27,705 nucleotides of DNA. Source: a virus. Below the pieces are notes generated by a model that was not told the origin of the DNA, did not search any database, and saw only the letters and a program-made list of their open reading frames with translations. Positions 6,520 through 11,985 of this stretch are shown piece after piece. The stretch lies in the IMG/VR virus record IMGVR_UViG_3300043313_001314, positions 1-27,705 of that record. One strand, written 5' to 3'. Position numbers and translations under genes: made by a program. Every line of letters starts with the position of its first letter. Positions within the stretch are counted from its first letter, which is position 1.

Positions 6520-7037
6520 TTCTGTTCGATCATTCGAACTTCAATGACGAACGGCACAGCCTCGCCCCAGTCCAAACGGTCCGGGCCGGTCGGCCATGAA
6601 TGCACGAAGCTGTCGGGGCTGGTCATGATCTCGTTCAACTCACTGAGCGCATGAGCGAGGCACAGCTCGTAGTCAGCCACCACCCACTCGGCCGCCATCG
6701 GCTCACTGTCGGGGTCGGCGTCGCAGAACAAACACGCCGCTCGACCGGGAACGGGTGCGCCCGCCGCGGCATATCCCGCGGGCGTGATCCTCCAGAGCAG
6801 TTGACGCCCGCCATTGCGTCGCGGGGAGTCCGACTTGACCGACCGTTTGGTGTTCACCAGCCAGCCCCGCTTGCTGGCCCAGGACGGCACGTGGCCGAGC
6901 CCGTTCTGTGCGGCGTTTGGATTGCCGGCCGGATCAAGCGCGAGCTTCCCGGACTCGGTGATGTCATCCATCTGGATCATCCCTGTGCGGCTGTTGCGGA
7001 TGGCGGCGAACAGCGCCTCGAGGAGCTGCGCGTTCAT
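6516..7037 (-). CDS. Putative winged-helix DNA-binding protein with a Cys pair (173 aa)
   Basis: The first 90 residues (from NAQLLEALFAAIRNS to LLWRITPAGYAAAG) look like a phage winged-helix domain, the WRITPAGYAA segment being a typical final strand and helix of such folds. Then CLFC (near 103-106) and a later YELCLAH may form a metal site. The C-terminal third is acidic and unassigned. The ATG at 7037 overlaps the upstream stop by one base (TGATG); an upstream TTG is possible but unlikely. It sits in the early operon. Function unknown; DNA binding is inferred from the N-terminal pattern only. Confidence 0.6.
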   Translation of the reverse strand: MNAQLLEALFAAIRNSRTGMIQMDDITESGKLALDPAGNPNAAQNGLGHVPSWASKRGWLVNTKRSVKSDSPRRNGGRQLLWRITPAGYAAAGAPVPGRAACLFCDADPDSEPMAAEWVVADYELCLAHALSELNEIMTSPDSFVHSWPTGPDRLDWGEAVPFVIEVRMIEQK

Positions 7038-7483
7038 CAATCGGGGATCACGAACATGTTGCGGTGCGAGACCTGGCGCCGACGGATGACGCCGTCCTGC
7101 GATCCGCTGCGGGTGTTCGTGCCGTGCTTCACGCCCTTACGTGCGCCAAGCGGTGGCACCTTGGCGTCTTGCGAACGGGGCGGCTCGAGCGTGAATACGT
7201 AGCCCTCGGCGAAACCGTCGCGGCCGGTGTCGAATCCGGCGACGAGCGCCCGGTCGTTCTTCGACAGGGCGTAGCGGACCGTCTTGTTCTCGTACTCGAC
7301 GCGGGCGATGCACGCGCCGATGCGTACGTCGACCACGCCCTTCTGGCGCAGCATCGCCCGCGCCATGATGCAGTTGGACGGGTCCGATCGTCGTGCGCCG
7401 ACGAGGTCGTCACCTTGGACGGTCACCTTGATCGGGCGGCCTCCGTCCATCAGCGGCTTCTTGGGGTCTGGGTTTCGCTTCAT
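7037..7483 (-). CDS. Conserved-looking hypothetical protein (148 aa)
   Basis: The product has a mixed alpha/beta look: PIKVTVQGDDLVGARRSDPSN, then MARAMLRQKGVVDVRIGACIARVEY and VRYALSKNDRALVAGFDTG, followed by a basic low-complexity C-terminus. I recognise no catalytic motif and no membrane segment. ATG at 7483 overlaps the ParB-like gene stop (ATGA). The gene is coupled on both sides, so it belongs to the early operon. A nucleic-acid-related job is only suggested by the neighbours. Confidence 0.6.
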   Translation of the reverse strand: MKRNPDPKKPLMDGGRPIKVTVQGDDLVGARRSDPSNCIMARAMLRQKGVVDVRIGACIARVEYENKTVRYALSKNDRALVAGFDTGRDGFAEGYVFTLEPPRSQDAKVPPLGARKGVKHGTNTRSGSQDGVIRRRQVSHRNMFVIPD

Positions 7484-8115
7484 CGCATTACGCTCCGAAT
7501 CTCGTTGAGGGTCCGGCGTTCGTCGTCGGTGAGGGCTGCCAGCACTGCGTCACGGTCGGGCAGCTCGTCGAAACCGACGAACGTCGTCCAGCCGGCAAGG
7601 AACCGGCGGATCGATGCCACGGCTGGCGGCGGTGGTTCCACCCCGCGGGCCTTGGCGTAGGCGACTGGCAGCGTCATCGCGCCAGACGTGATCTCGGGCA
7701 GCAGGTCCGGACGCTTGTCGGCGACGACCTTGGCCTTGCCAACCGAGCCGACATCGACGGCAGCGACTGCTGCCACACCCCGAACCGACGCCGGTGTTTC
7801 ATCATGAAACGCGGGTGACGTGCAGGCCGTGAGCCACGCCGCGGTGGCGCGCTGGCCGCTCGACATGTGGCGACGGTGCGCGTTACGGGCGAGCACGAAC
7901 GCGACCTGGTCGCCGTCGTAGACGATGGTCGTCGGCGCCACGCCAGCGCGAACACAAGCGTCCAGCCGGTTGCGTCCGTCGAGCAGCATCCCGTCGGGCG
8001 TGAGCACGAGCGGCTCGAGCAGCCCGACGGCGCGGATGGAGTCGGCCAACTCAACGAGCTCGTCCTCGGGCATCATCGGCCACGGGTCGGCCGCGGGGTG
8101 AACCTCGAAGATCAT
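7480..8115 (-). CDS. ParB-like nuclease-domain protein (211 aa)
   Basis: Residues 15-100 show the ParB/sulfiredoxin-fold pattern: ELADSIRAVGLLEPLVLT, the signature DGRNR (46-50), then VLARNAHRRHMSSGQR. Phage proteins of this kind often carry CTP-binding or nicking folds and are used in segregation, DNA modification or transcription control; the sequence does not decide which. The C-terminal part has SVGKAKVVADKRPDLLPEI, a helix-turn-helix-like region also found in ParB proteins. ATG 8115 has AGGGAGG upstream at good distance and overlaps the previous stop (ATGA). A longer in-frame version reaching back to 8388 crosses two genes and was rejected. No partner parA or centromere-like repeat array is visible. 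Confidence 0.8.
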   Translation of the reverse strand: MIFEVHPAADPWPMMPEDELVELADSIRAVGLLEPLVLTPDGMLLDGRNRLDACVRAGVAPTTIVYDGDQVAFVLARNAHRRHMSSGQRATAAWLTACTSPAFHDETPASVRGVAAVAAVDVGSVGKAKVVADKRPDLLPEITSGAMTLPVAYAKARGVEPPPPAVASIRRFLAGWTTFVGFDELPDRDAVLAALTDDERRTLNEIRSVMR

Positions 8116-8297
8116 GTCTCGCCCTCCCTGTCGTAGGGCCGCCGGTTGGACGGGTGGGCGCGGATCGAGTCGAGGAGCTGCGCAGCGACGTGGTCGATGG
8201 CCGCGGTCTGGCGGACCTGGTCGAGCGACGCCTGACAGTCGCGGGCGACGCGGGCGTCGGCCTTGGCCCGGCGGCGGGCGGCGAGGTCGTCGTTCAT
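8112..8297 (-). CDS. Small helical hypothetical protein (61 aa)
   Basis: A short, charged, probably alpha-helical product (RRRAKADARVARD, then LDSIRAHPSNRRPYDREGE). No family is recognised. ATG at 8297 overlaps the preceding stop as ATGA, and its own stop overlaps the ParB-like start. It begins MNDD, like its upstream neighbour, because a 19-bp sequence is repeated at both gene junctions. Confidence 0.55.
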   Translation of the reverse strand: MNDDLAARRRAKADARVARDCQASLDQVRQTAAIDHVAAQLLDSIRAHPSNRRPYDREGET

Positions 8298-8540
8298 GCG
8301 TCGGCTGCCGGTCGGTAGGTGGCCTCGAAGTGCACGTGAGAGAGCACGACGACGTCGACGCCGGGCATCTTGGCGACGAGATGGGCACGGATCTCGGCGA
8401 CCTGCTCGCGGGTCACGTCGTGGTCGACGGAGAACAGGGCGACGTCGCCCGGTGAGATGCTCGGCGGGAAGCTGGCATCGAGCAGGGTGTCGGGCTCGGG
8501 GAGCAGCGGCAGCATCGGCCAGTCGTCGTTCATGCGTCGG
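8286..8540 (-). repeat. 19-bp direct repeat at two stop/start junctions
   Basis: GTCGTCGTTCATGCGTCGG occurs exactly at 8286-8304 and 8522-8540. On the coding strand each copy holds the end of one gene (codons for Asp-Ala then TGA) and the start of the next (ATG AAC GAC GAC). The coupling junction has therefore been copied, by gene duplication with divergence or by recombination at a short homology. Confidence 0.75.
8294..8533 (-). CDS. Small hypothetical protein (79 aa)
   Basis: The product begins MNDDWPMLPLLPEPD and has a second half with HDVTREQVAEIRAHLVAKM followed by a strand-rich VDVVVLSHVHFE. This looks like a compact alpha/beta domain, but I do not know the family. ATG at 8533 overlaps the upstream stop (ATGA). 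A long alternative frame across this region belongs to no recognisable protein. Confidence 0.55.
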   Translation of the reverse strand: MNDDWPMLPLLPEPDTLLDASFPPSISPGDVALFSVDHDVTREQVAEIRAHLVAKMPGVDVVVLSHVHFEATYRPAADA

Positions 8541-8679
8541 GCTCGCGCTGGTGGCGGGTGCGGGGGACGCCGGCAGCGTCGAGGCGCCGGTGCGCCAGGG
8601 CGAGCAGCTGCTCGAGCTCGTTGCGGGTGCGGCGGTGCTCGGCGGTCTCCGGGGTCGGGTCGGTGGCGGGTTCGGGCAT
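8530..8679 (-). CDS. Small hypothetical protein (49 aa)
   Basis: A short helical product (RRTRNELEQLLALAHRRLDAAG) with an acidic, Pro-rich start and a basic end. ATG at 8679 has AAGGA seven bases upstream and is preferred; another ATG at 8730 in the same frame lacks a ribosome binding site. The gene is the second in the early operon behind the HTH protein and is coupled to the next. No family recognised. Confidence 0.5.
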   Translation of the reverse strand: MPEPATDPTPETAEHRRTRNELEQLLALAHRRLDAAGVPRTRHQREPDA

Positions 8680-8756
8680 GGCGGATCCTTCGTCGGGGTC
8701 GTCGGGTCGGGCCCACCGGTCGCCGGGCATGGTGGAAGGCGGCGACCGGTCGACGG

Positions 8757-8942
8757 TCAGGCGCGGGCGGCGCGGCGCTCGAGGAGGGTGGCCACGCCGT
8801 CGGGAGTGACGAAGTACGTGCGCCCGATCTTGGAGGCGGGCAGGTCGCCGTTGTTGACGTAGTCGTAGAGGGTGTCGAGCGACCAGCCGTAGGCGTCGAC
8901 GAGGTCCTGCAGCGTGTACAGGACGGGTAGCGGCGTGGACAC
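8757..8942 (-). CDS. MerR/excisionase-type helix-turn-helix protein (61 aa)
   Basis: The pattern LYTLQDLVDAYGWSLDTLYDYVNNGDLPASKIGRTYFVTPDGVATLLE is a complete HTH_17 (AlpA/excisionase-like) domain: a two-helix recognition unit and a short wing. It binds DNA as a small regulator or an excisionase. GTG at 8942 is preferred because AAAGGGG lies at proper distance; an in-frame ATG at 8963 would add seven residues. It is the first gene of the leftward early operon and is divergent from the repressor-like gene, the position where lambda-type phages put a Cro-like or early regulator. Confidence 0.78.
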   Translation of the reverse strand: MSTPLPVLYTLQDLVDAYGWSLDTLYDYVNNGDLPASKIGRTYFVTPDGVATLLERRAARA

Positions 8943-9008
8943 GGTGCGTCCCCTTTCATCCATTACCGGCCACCTTGGCTGGGATGGGTGTGGGTCACAA
9001 GGGGAGGA

Positions 9009-9030
9009 ACCTGTGAATTACCTGTGGATT
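9009..9030. promoter_or_regulatory. Tandem 11-bp repeat, candidate repressor operator
   Basis: ACCTGTGAATT (9009-9019) and ACCTGTGGATT (9020-9030) are immediate tandem repeats with one mismatch, one helical turn apart. They lie between the divergent repressor-like and HTH genes. A protein bound here would lie just downstream of a weak minus-strand promoter (TAGGAT at 9034-9039, TTCATC at 9056-9061). Site function is inference. Confidence 0.4.
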
Positions 9031-9033
9031 CTC

Positions 9034-9061
9034 ATCCTATTCGGGACTGGTTTGGGATGAA
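9034..9061 (-). promoter_or_regulatory. Possible early leftward promoter
   Basis: Reading leftward, TTCATC (9061-9056), a 16-base spacer and TAGGAT (9039-9034) give a weak sigma-70-type match (three and four of six positions). It would drive the early operon starting at 8942 and place the tandem 11-bp repeats in the initial transcribed region. TCATCC and GGATGA arms (9032-9060) also form a dyad across it. Confidence 0.25.
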
Positions 9062-9573
9062 TGGACCTGACTGGGGGTCCGGTGGTGCAAGATGTAATCG
9101 TGGAGGTGATCCCGACCGAGTCCATCGGTGTCCGACCGTCGCCCGACGGCACCCATCTAGGTTCGGTCGACGGGATGAGCACGACGGACCTGGCCGAGGC
9201 GATCAGGGCCGAGCTGACGGCCCGTGACATGACCTGGTCGGCGTTCATGCGCGCCGCGTCGATCTCGCAACGCACGATGCAAGCGCTACGCGACGGCGAC
9301 ACCGACCGGGTCTTCGGCCACACCCTGCTGGCCAAGATCGACGACGTCTTCGGCTTCGAGCGCGGCCACTTCTACCGGATCTGGAAGGCCCAGGCGCGCT
9401 CGCCGCAGCTCGACGAGATCGCCACCCAGATGCGCCTGCTGGAAGCCAAGCTGGCCGAGATGCGCGACCGCCCGCCGTGGTACGCGGAGGCGCTCGAGGT
9501 GCTCGGCGCCCTGTCCGTCGAGGACCGCGAGTGGGTGCTCAGCGGTGCTCGTCGTCTTGGCCGGCGGCGATGA
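9061..9573 (+). CDS. Repressor-like DNA-binding protein
   Basis: One of only two credible rightward genes. The domain from TTDLAEAIRAELTARDMTWSAF through SISQRTMQALRDGD to TLLAKIDDVFGFERGHFY is an XRE-like helix-turn-helix, followed by a helical C-terminal part (MRLLEAKLAEMRDRPPW) that probably dimerises. Position between the integrase region and the divergent early operon fits an immunity repressor that keeps the phage dormant. The start is not settled: ATG 9061 gives 170 aa with an unconserved head; ATG 9175 opens right at the HTH domain; a leaderless GTG near 9106 would fit the TGTAAT at 9093-9098. The 3' end overlaps the convergent gene by 35 bases. Confidence 0.72.
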   Translation: MDLTGGPVVQDVIVEVIPTESIGVRPSPDGTHLGSVDGMSTTDLAEAIRAELTARDMTWSAFMRAASISQRTMQALRDGDTDRVFGHTLLAKIDDVFGFERGHFYRIWKAQARSPQLDEIATQMRLLEAKLAEMRDRPPWYAEALEVLGALSVEDREWVLSGARRLGRRR

Positions 9574-9742
9574 CCTGATCGGCGATCGACCGGGCGTAGT
9601 CGACGCCGTAGGCGGGGCCGCGCAACTTGGTGATCGTCCGGCAGGTGGCCAGGACGTGGGAGAGGTGGAAGGCGAAGCGGTCGCAGTCCTCCTGGTCGAA
9701 GTCGAAGCCGACCAGCTCTGGATCGTTCACGGCATACCCCAC
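9539..9742 (-). CDS. Small hypothetical protein (67 aa) convergent with the repressor
   Basis: The product contains GFDFDQEDCDRFAFHLSHVLATCRTITKLRGPAYGVDYARSI, a compact helical protein with an acidic start and end. I do not recognise it. GTG at 9742 is the natural start. The 3' end overlaps the repressor-like gene tail to tail, so transcription of each could interfere with the other. A minus-strand TATAGT lies about 70 bases upstream inside an inverted repeat (9805-9822), a candidate regulated promoter. Confidence 0.5.
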   Translation of the reverse strand: MGYAVNDPELVGFDFDQEDCDRFAFHLSHVLATCRTITKLRGPAYGVDYARSIADQVIAAGQDDEHR

Positions 9743-9804
9743 TAGGGCTCGGTTGTCGTCCCGTTGGAACCCAAGTGGAGCGGCGCTGCCCCGGTCGTGT
9801 CCTT

Positions 9805-9822
9805 GTCACCACTATACGTGAC
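9805..9822. promoter_or_regulatory. Dyad over a -10-like sequence
   Basis: GTCAC (9805-9809) and GTGAC (9818-9822) are perfect inverted arms around CACTATAC. Read leftward the centre gives TATAGT, close to a -10 element, with no good -35. A regulator bound to this dyad would control the gene starting at 9742. Weak support. Confidence 0.3.
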
Positions 9823-9837
9823 CGCCACGATCGGGTA

Positions 9838-9853
9838 CCCCACCCGCGTGGGG
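9838..9853 (-). terminator. GC-rich hairpin downstream of the coiled-coil gene
   Basis: CCCCAC (9838-9843), loop CCGC, GTGGGG (9848-9853) form a perfect 6-bp stem about 35 bases past the stop codon at 9888. There is no T-run, so it is at most a terminator of the GC-rich actinobacterial type. Confidence 0.35.
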
Positions 9854-9870
9854 GGTCAGTCCGCGGACCG

Positions 9871-9885
9871 TCCGAAGATCACGCC
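9871..9885 (-). repeat. 15-bp motif GGCGTGATCTTCGGA, copy 1
   Basis: On the minus strand this motif lies two bases after the stop codon of the coiled-coil gene. Two more exact copies are at 11795-11809 and 11986-12000. In every copy the inner GTG ATC TTC GGA could encode Met-Ile-Phe-Gly; here that frame closes after eight codons. Confidence 0.6.
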
Positions 9886-9887
9886 GC

Positions 9888-10103
9888 TCACGGCCGGTTG
9901 TGCTCGCGCTCGTCCAAGCGACCCTCGATGCGCGAGACCCGCTCGGCGAGCGCCGTGATCCGCTCCTCGACGTGATCGAACCGGGCGCTCATCCGCTCCT
10001 CGAGCCGGTCGATCTTGTCGCCCAGCCTGGTGACCATCGTCGTCTGCCAACCGATGACGAGCAGCAGCAGCCCACCGACGACGGCGGTGACGACGGCGTT
10101 CAT
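9888..10103 (-). CDS. Small membrane-anchored coiled-coil protein (71 aa)
   Basis: Residues 3-20 (AVVTAVVGGLLLLVIGW) form one membrane segment. The rest is a heptad-patterned helix (RLGDKIDRLEERMSARF then RITALAERVSRIEGRL), so the protein is likely an oligomer anchored in the cell membrane with its coil in the cytoplasm or outside. Such small proteins are common near actinophage integrases, with uncertain roles (holin-like or superinfection functions). ATG at 10103 overlaps the upstream stop (ATGA), coupling it to the excisionase-like gene. Confidence 0.6.
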   Translation of the reverse strand: MNAVVTAVVGGLLLLVIGWQTTMVTRLGDKIDRLEERMSARFDHVEERITALAERVSRIEGRLDEREHNRP

Positions 10104-10291
10104 GTGGTGCCGTAGACGAAGGCTTCGACGTCAGCACGCCGGCACTTCAGGATCTTGCCGACGAGCACCGTGGGGATCGGGAACTCCCCCGCCCGATGCA
10201 GGGCGTAGCCAGTGTCGCGGGAGATGCCGAGCAGGTCGCAGACCTCAGCGAAGCGGAGGAACGGCGGAAGGGCGGTGTTGGTGTGTGGCAT
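10100..10291 (-). CDS. Excisionase-like helix-turn-helix protein (63 aa)
   Basis: The segment FLRFAEVCDLLGISRDTGYALHRAGEFPIPTVLVGKILKCRRADVEAFVYG matches the MerR-like HTH_17/excisionase family. It has the usual RxxxVxxF end helix that packs against the domain core. Small proteins of this type bind attachment-site arms and steer integrase to excision. It lies directly downstream of the integrase on the same strand, as expected for xis. ATG 10291 is favoured; a start at 10321 only adds an unconserved peptide. A 21-bp sequence repeated beyond the integrase lies about 45 bases upstream of the start. Confidence 0.72.
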   Translation of the reverse strand: MPHTNTALPPFLRFAEVCDLLGISRDTGYALHRAGEFPIPTVLVGKILKCRRADVEAFVYGTT

Positions 10292-10336
10292 GAGGCTCAA
10301 CCATAGAACCTCAGACGCCAACAGATTGAGACAGGT

Positions 10337-10357
10337 CCGAAGCTAACTCGCAAAATC
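10337..10357 (-). repeat. 21-bp inverted repeat flanking the integrase, copy A
   Basis: On the minus strand this reads TTTTGCGAGTTAGCTTCGG after GA; its partner on the plus strand at 11632-11652 matches at 19 of 21 positions, sharing the core TTGCGAGTTAGC. Copy A overlaps the last two bases of the integrase gene and precedes the excisionase-like gene. Candidates are integrase arm sites or a shared operator. Confidence 0.6.
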
Positions 10358-11339
10358 ATGACGCGACCGAGTGCAGGCGGCGCAGGCGGCCGGCGGCGGC
10401 GAGCCCGGCGGCCTGGCCTGCGTAGAGCAGCATCGTCTCCGACTTCGACCAGCCGCCGGCCAGCTTGATGTCGTCGTTGCTCGCCCCGGCGCGGTGCATC
10501 TCGGCGGTCCACTCGCGGCGCAGGTCGTGCGGCGACAGCTCGACGCCGACGCGTTTGGTGGCCCGCTTGACGACCTCCTGCAGGGCGCGGGTCGTCATCC
10601 GCCCGGTCGGGTCGTTGGTGTGCGCCTCGCGGCCGATGAACAGCGGGCCGGGGTCGGTGCCGCGGTGGCGCACGTAGCGGCGCAGGTAGCGGTTGGCCCT
10701 GGCTGACACCGGCACCTCGCGGCCCTTGGCGGTCTTGGTGTGCGACCCGTCGTCGCCGCCGACGGTCACCGCGACGTAGTCGCCGTTGGCGTCGGTGATC
10801 AGGTGGTGCAGGTCGATCCACGGCACCTCGCCGATGCGCATCCCCGAGTCGGCGACGAGCGCGAGCACGGCGGCGTTGCGCTTGGCGCGCAGGAACTCGC
10901 CGGTGCCGGCGCGGCGGCGGGTGGCGAGGCGGTCGAAGTAGGTGAGCATCTTGTCGACGTCGGCGGCCGACGCGTAGCGCCGGTTCGGCAGCCGGTCGGG
11001 CACCACCGGCGCGGGCACCTTGAGCATCGGGTTGCGGTCGATCAGGTTGCCGCCCGGGCGGTCCTTGCGTGTCGTCGGGTGCGGGCGCTGCGCCCAGCCG
11101 TAGAAGCTGTCGAGCACCTGCCACGACTTGAACAGCGTCGACGCGCCGACGGTCGCCGCCCGGTCGGCCTGGAACGCGGCGAGCTCGACGTGCGTGGCCT
11201 TCAAGATGTCGAGGCCGTGGGCCGTCGCCCAGCGCTCGAAGATGCACAGGTGCGAGGTGACCGAGCGGGTCGTCGACTCGGCGTAGGCCATGTCGTCGAG
11301 GAAGTCGCCGAGCACGGGGTGGGCGGTCTGCTGGGGCAT
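10356..11339 (-). CDS. int: Tyrosine-family site-specific integrase (327 aa)
   Basis: The catalytic set of tyrosine recombinases is visible: Arg168 in SGMRIGE, a basic beta-hairpin Lys near 205, HDLRREW with His271 and Arg274, Trp297 in GGWSKS in place of the second His, and the nucleophile Tyr306 in LLYAG. Residues 1-100 form the SAM-like core-binding domain (HPVLGDFLDDMAYAESTTRSV). The enzyme joins attP to a host tRNA gene. ATG 11339 has AAAGG upstream; the frame stays open through the tRNA-derived att sequence to 11498 but that extension is a reading of tRNA DNA and not protein. The gene is adjacent to attP and followed by an excisionase-like gene. Confidence 0.93.
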   Translation of the reverse strand: MPQQTAHPVLGDFLDDMAYAESTTRSVTSHLCIFERWATAHGLDILKATHVELAAFQADRAATVGASTLFKSWQVLDSFYGWAQRPHPTTRKDRPGGNLIDRNPMLKVPAPVVPDRLPNRRYASAADVDKMLTYFDRLATRRRAGTGEFLRAKRNAAVLALVADSGMRIGEVPWIDLHHLITDANGDYVAVTVGGDDGSHTKTAKGREVPVSARANRYLRRYVRHRGTDPGPLFIGREAHTNDPTGRMTTRALQEVVKRATKRVGVELSPHDLRREWTAEMHRAGASNDDIKLAGGWSKSETMLLYAGQAAGLAAAGRLRRLHSVAS

Positions 11340-11353
11340 CGGAAGGCCTTTCC

Positions 11354-11398
11354 AAGGTGATGCACTACCCCCGGTTTTGGCCGAAGGTGATGCGCTAC
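11354..11398 (+). repeat. 15-bp direct repeats between integrase and attP
   Basis: AAGGTGATGCACTAC (11354-11368) and AAGGTGATGCGCTAC (11384-11398) differ at one base and are spaced 30 bp. A third, weaker relative, AAGGTGAGGCACGCG, lies at 11608-11622 on the other side of attP. Placement within about 150 bp either side of the core suits integrase arm-type binding sites, or autorepression of int. Confidence 0.55.
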
Positions 11399-11434
11399 TG
11401 AGGTTTCGTCGGCCTTCCGAGCCCTGTGACGAAG

Positions 11435-11460
11435 TCTGAAAAGTGCCTGTGACCAGGCAT
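11435..11460 (-). terminator. Intrinsic terminator behind the tRNA fragment
   Basis: TGCCTG (11444-11449), loop TGAC, CAGGCA (11454-11459) form a perfect 6-bp stem. Read leftward it is followed by CTTTTC, giving a classic hairpin plus T-run a few bases after the tRNA 3' end. It probably came with the tRNA gene from a host and would also shield the integrase from upstream transcription. Confidence 0.65.
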
Positions 11461-11464
11461 TTCG

Positions 11465-11509
11465 AGCGGACGACGGGATTCGAACCCGCGACCCTCACCT
11501 TGGCAAGGT
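11465..11509 (-). other. attP core: 3' part of a tRNA-Gly(GCC) gene
   Basis: On the minus strand the sequence runs from the anticodon arm (ACCTTGCCAAGGT, 11509-11497, anticodon GCC) through the variable loop and T arm (GCGGGTTCGAATCCCGT) to the acceptor strand CGTCCGC and discriminator T. CCA is not encoded. Upstream of the anticodon stem the pairing breaks and there is no D arm or 5' acceptor strand, so this is a fragment and not a working tRNA. Integration here would rebuild the 3' half of the host gene. The perfect dyad ACCTT/AAGGT around GCC is the likely crossover site. The whole gene-free stretch 11340-11658 holds this core, the direct repeats and a terminator. Confidence 0.85.
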
Positions 11510-11631
11510 CGTCAGCCCTTTTCAGCTCTCCATCGTGGGGCTTGTTTGGCCTGACCTGGACTGTATCGGTCGACCGTCGGGATGACTAGGGTTGAATCGT
11601 ATGAACCAAGGTGAGGCACGCGAGTCGGCTT

Positions 11632-11652
11632 GATCTTGCGAGTTAGCGTCGG
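11632..11652 (+). repeat. 21-bp inverted repeat flanking the integrase, copy B
   Basis: Plus-strand sequence starting GATCTTGCGAGTTAGC, 19 of 21 matches to copy A (10337-10357) in opposite orientation. It ends seven bases before the small rightward gene at 11659, so a shared operator or promoter part is as possible as an integrase arm site. Confidence 0.6.
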
Positions 11653-11658
11653 TGGGCG

Positions 11659-11793
11659 ATGAGCGACGACGAGCCCGACGAGTTCGGCAAGCTGCTGGCC
11701 GAGGTCACCGACGACCCGCAACTAGCGCTGCGGATGCGCCGAGCCATCGAGCGAAACCGCGACCTACTCGACCGCATCGCTGGGCTGTCGTGA
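11659..11793 (+). CDS. Small acidic helical protein (44 aa), rightward
   Basis: An ATG at 11659 with GGTGGG just upstream opens a 44-codon frame: MSDDEPDEFGKLLAEVTDD, then ALRMRRAIERNRDLLDRIAG. The product is an acidic head and a charged helix, well behaved for a small protein, and its codons end mostly in G or C. It is one of only two rightward genes and lies alone between attP and the end of the late operon, so it may be expressed in the lysogen. No family is recognised. Confidence 0.5.
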   Translation: MSDDEPDEFGKLLAEVTDDPQLALRMRRAIERNRDLLDRIAGLS

Positions 11794-11794
11794 C

Positions 11795-11810
11795 GGCGTG
11801 ATCTTCGGAG
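11795..11810 (+). repeat. Motif GGCGTGATCTTCGGAG, copy 2
   Basis: Exact 16-base match to copy 3 (11986-12001) and 15 bases of copy 1. It begins one base after the stop codon of the small rightward gene, the same relation to a gene end as copy 1. Confidence 0.6.
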
Positions 11811-11932
11811 CTGGTCTAGAGTTCCGCCGGTCGACATGGCGGCACGGGCCTACGCGACATCGGAGCTTCGGCTGCCGACCGGTTCATGCGGCCGGGTACA
11901 AGCGCATGACCGCCGAGGACCAGCATCTGAGG

Positions 11933-11979
11933 CTGCGGGGAGTCGGGACGCCGTGTCCGTCCCGGCTCCTCAACCGCAG
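11933..11979. terminator. Long hairpin between convergent units, probable bidirectional terminator
   Basis: GGAGTCGGGACG (11939-11950) pairs with CGTCCCGGCTCC (11958-11969) as a 12-bp stem with one G-T pair and a 7-base loop. CTGCGG (11933-11938) and CCGCAG (11974-11979) extend it by six pairs after a 4-base bulge. It lies about 30 bp beyond the end of the leftward late operon and 140 bp beyond the rightward small gene, the right place to stop both. An unusual structured RNA is the alternative. Confidence 0.6.
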
Positions 11980-11985
11980 GACAAC

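Noticed and set aside
11340-11498. N-terminal extension of the integrase through the tRNA fragment
   Set aside because: The peptide is a translation of the tRNA T arm and terminator; a good ribosome binding site precedes ATG 11339.
11465-11540. A complete tRNA gene
   Set aside because: The D arm and 5' acceptor strand are missing and the anticodon stem mispairs, so it is only an attachment fragment.
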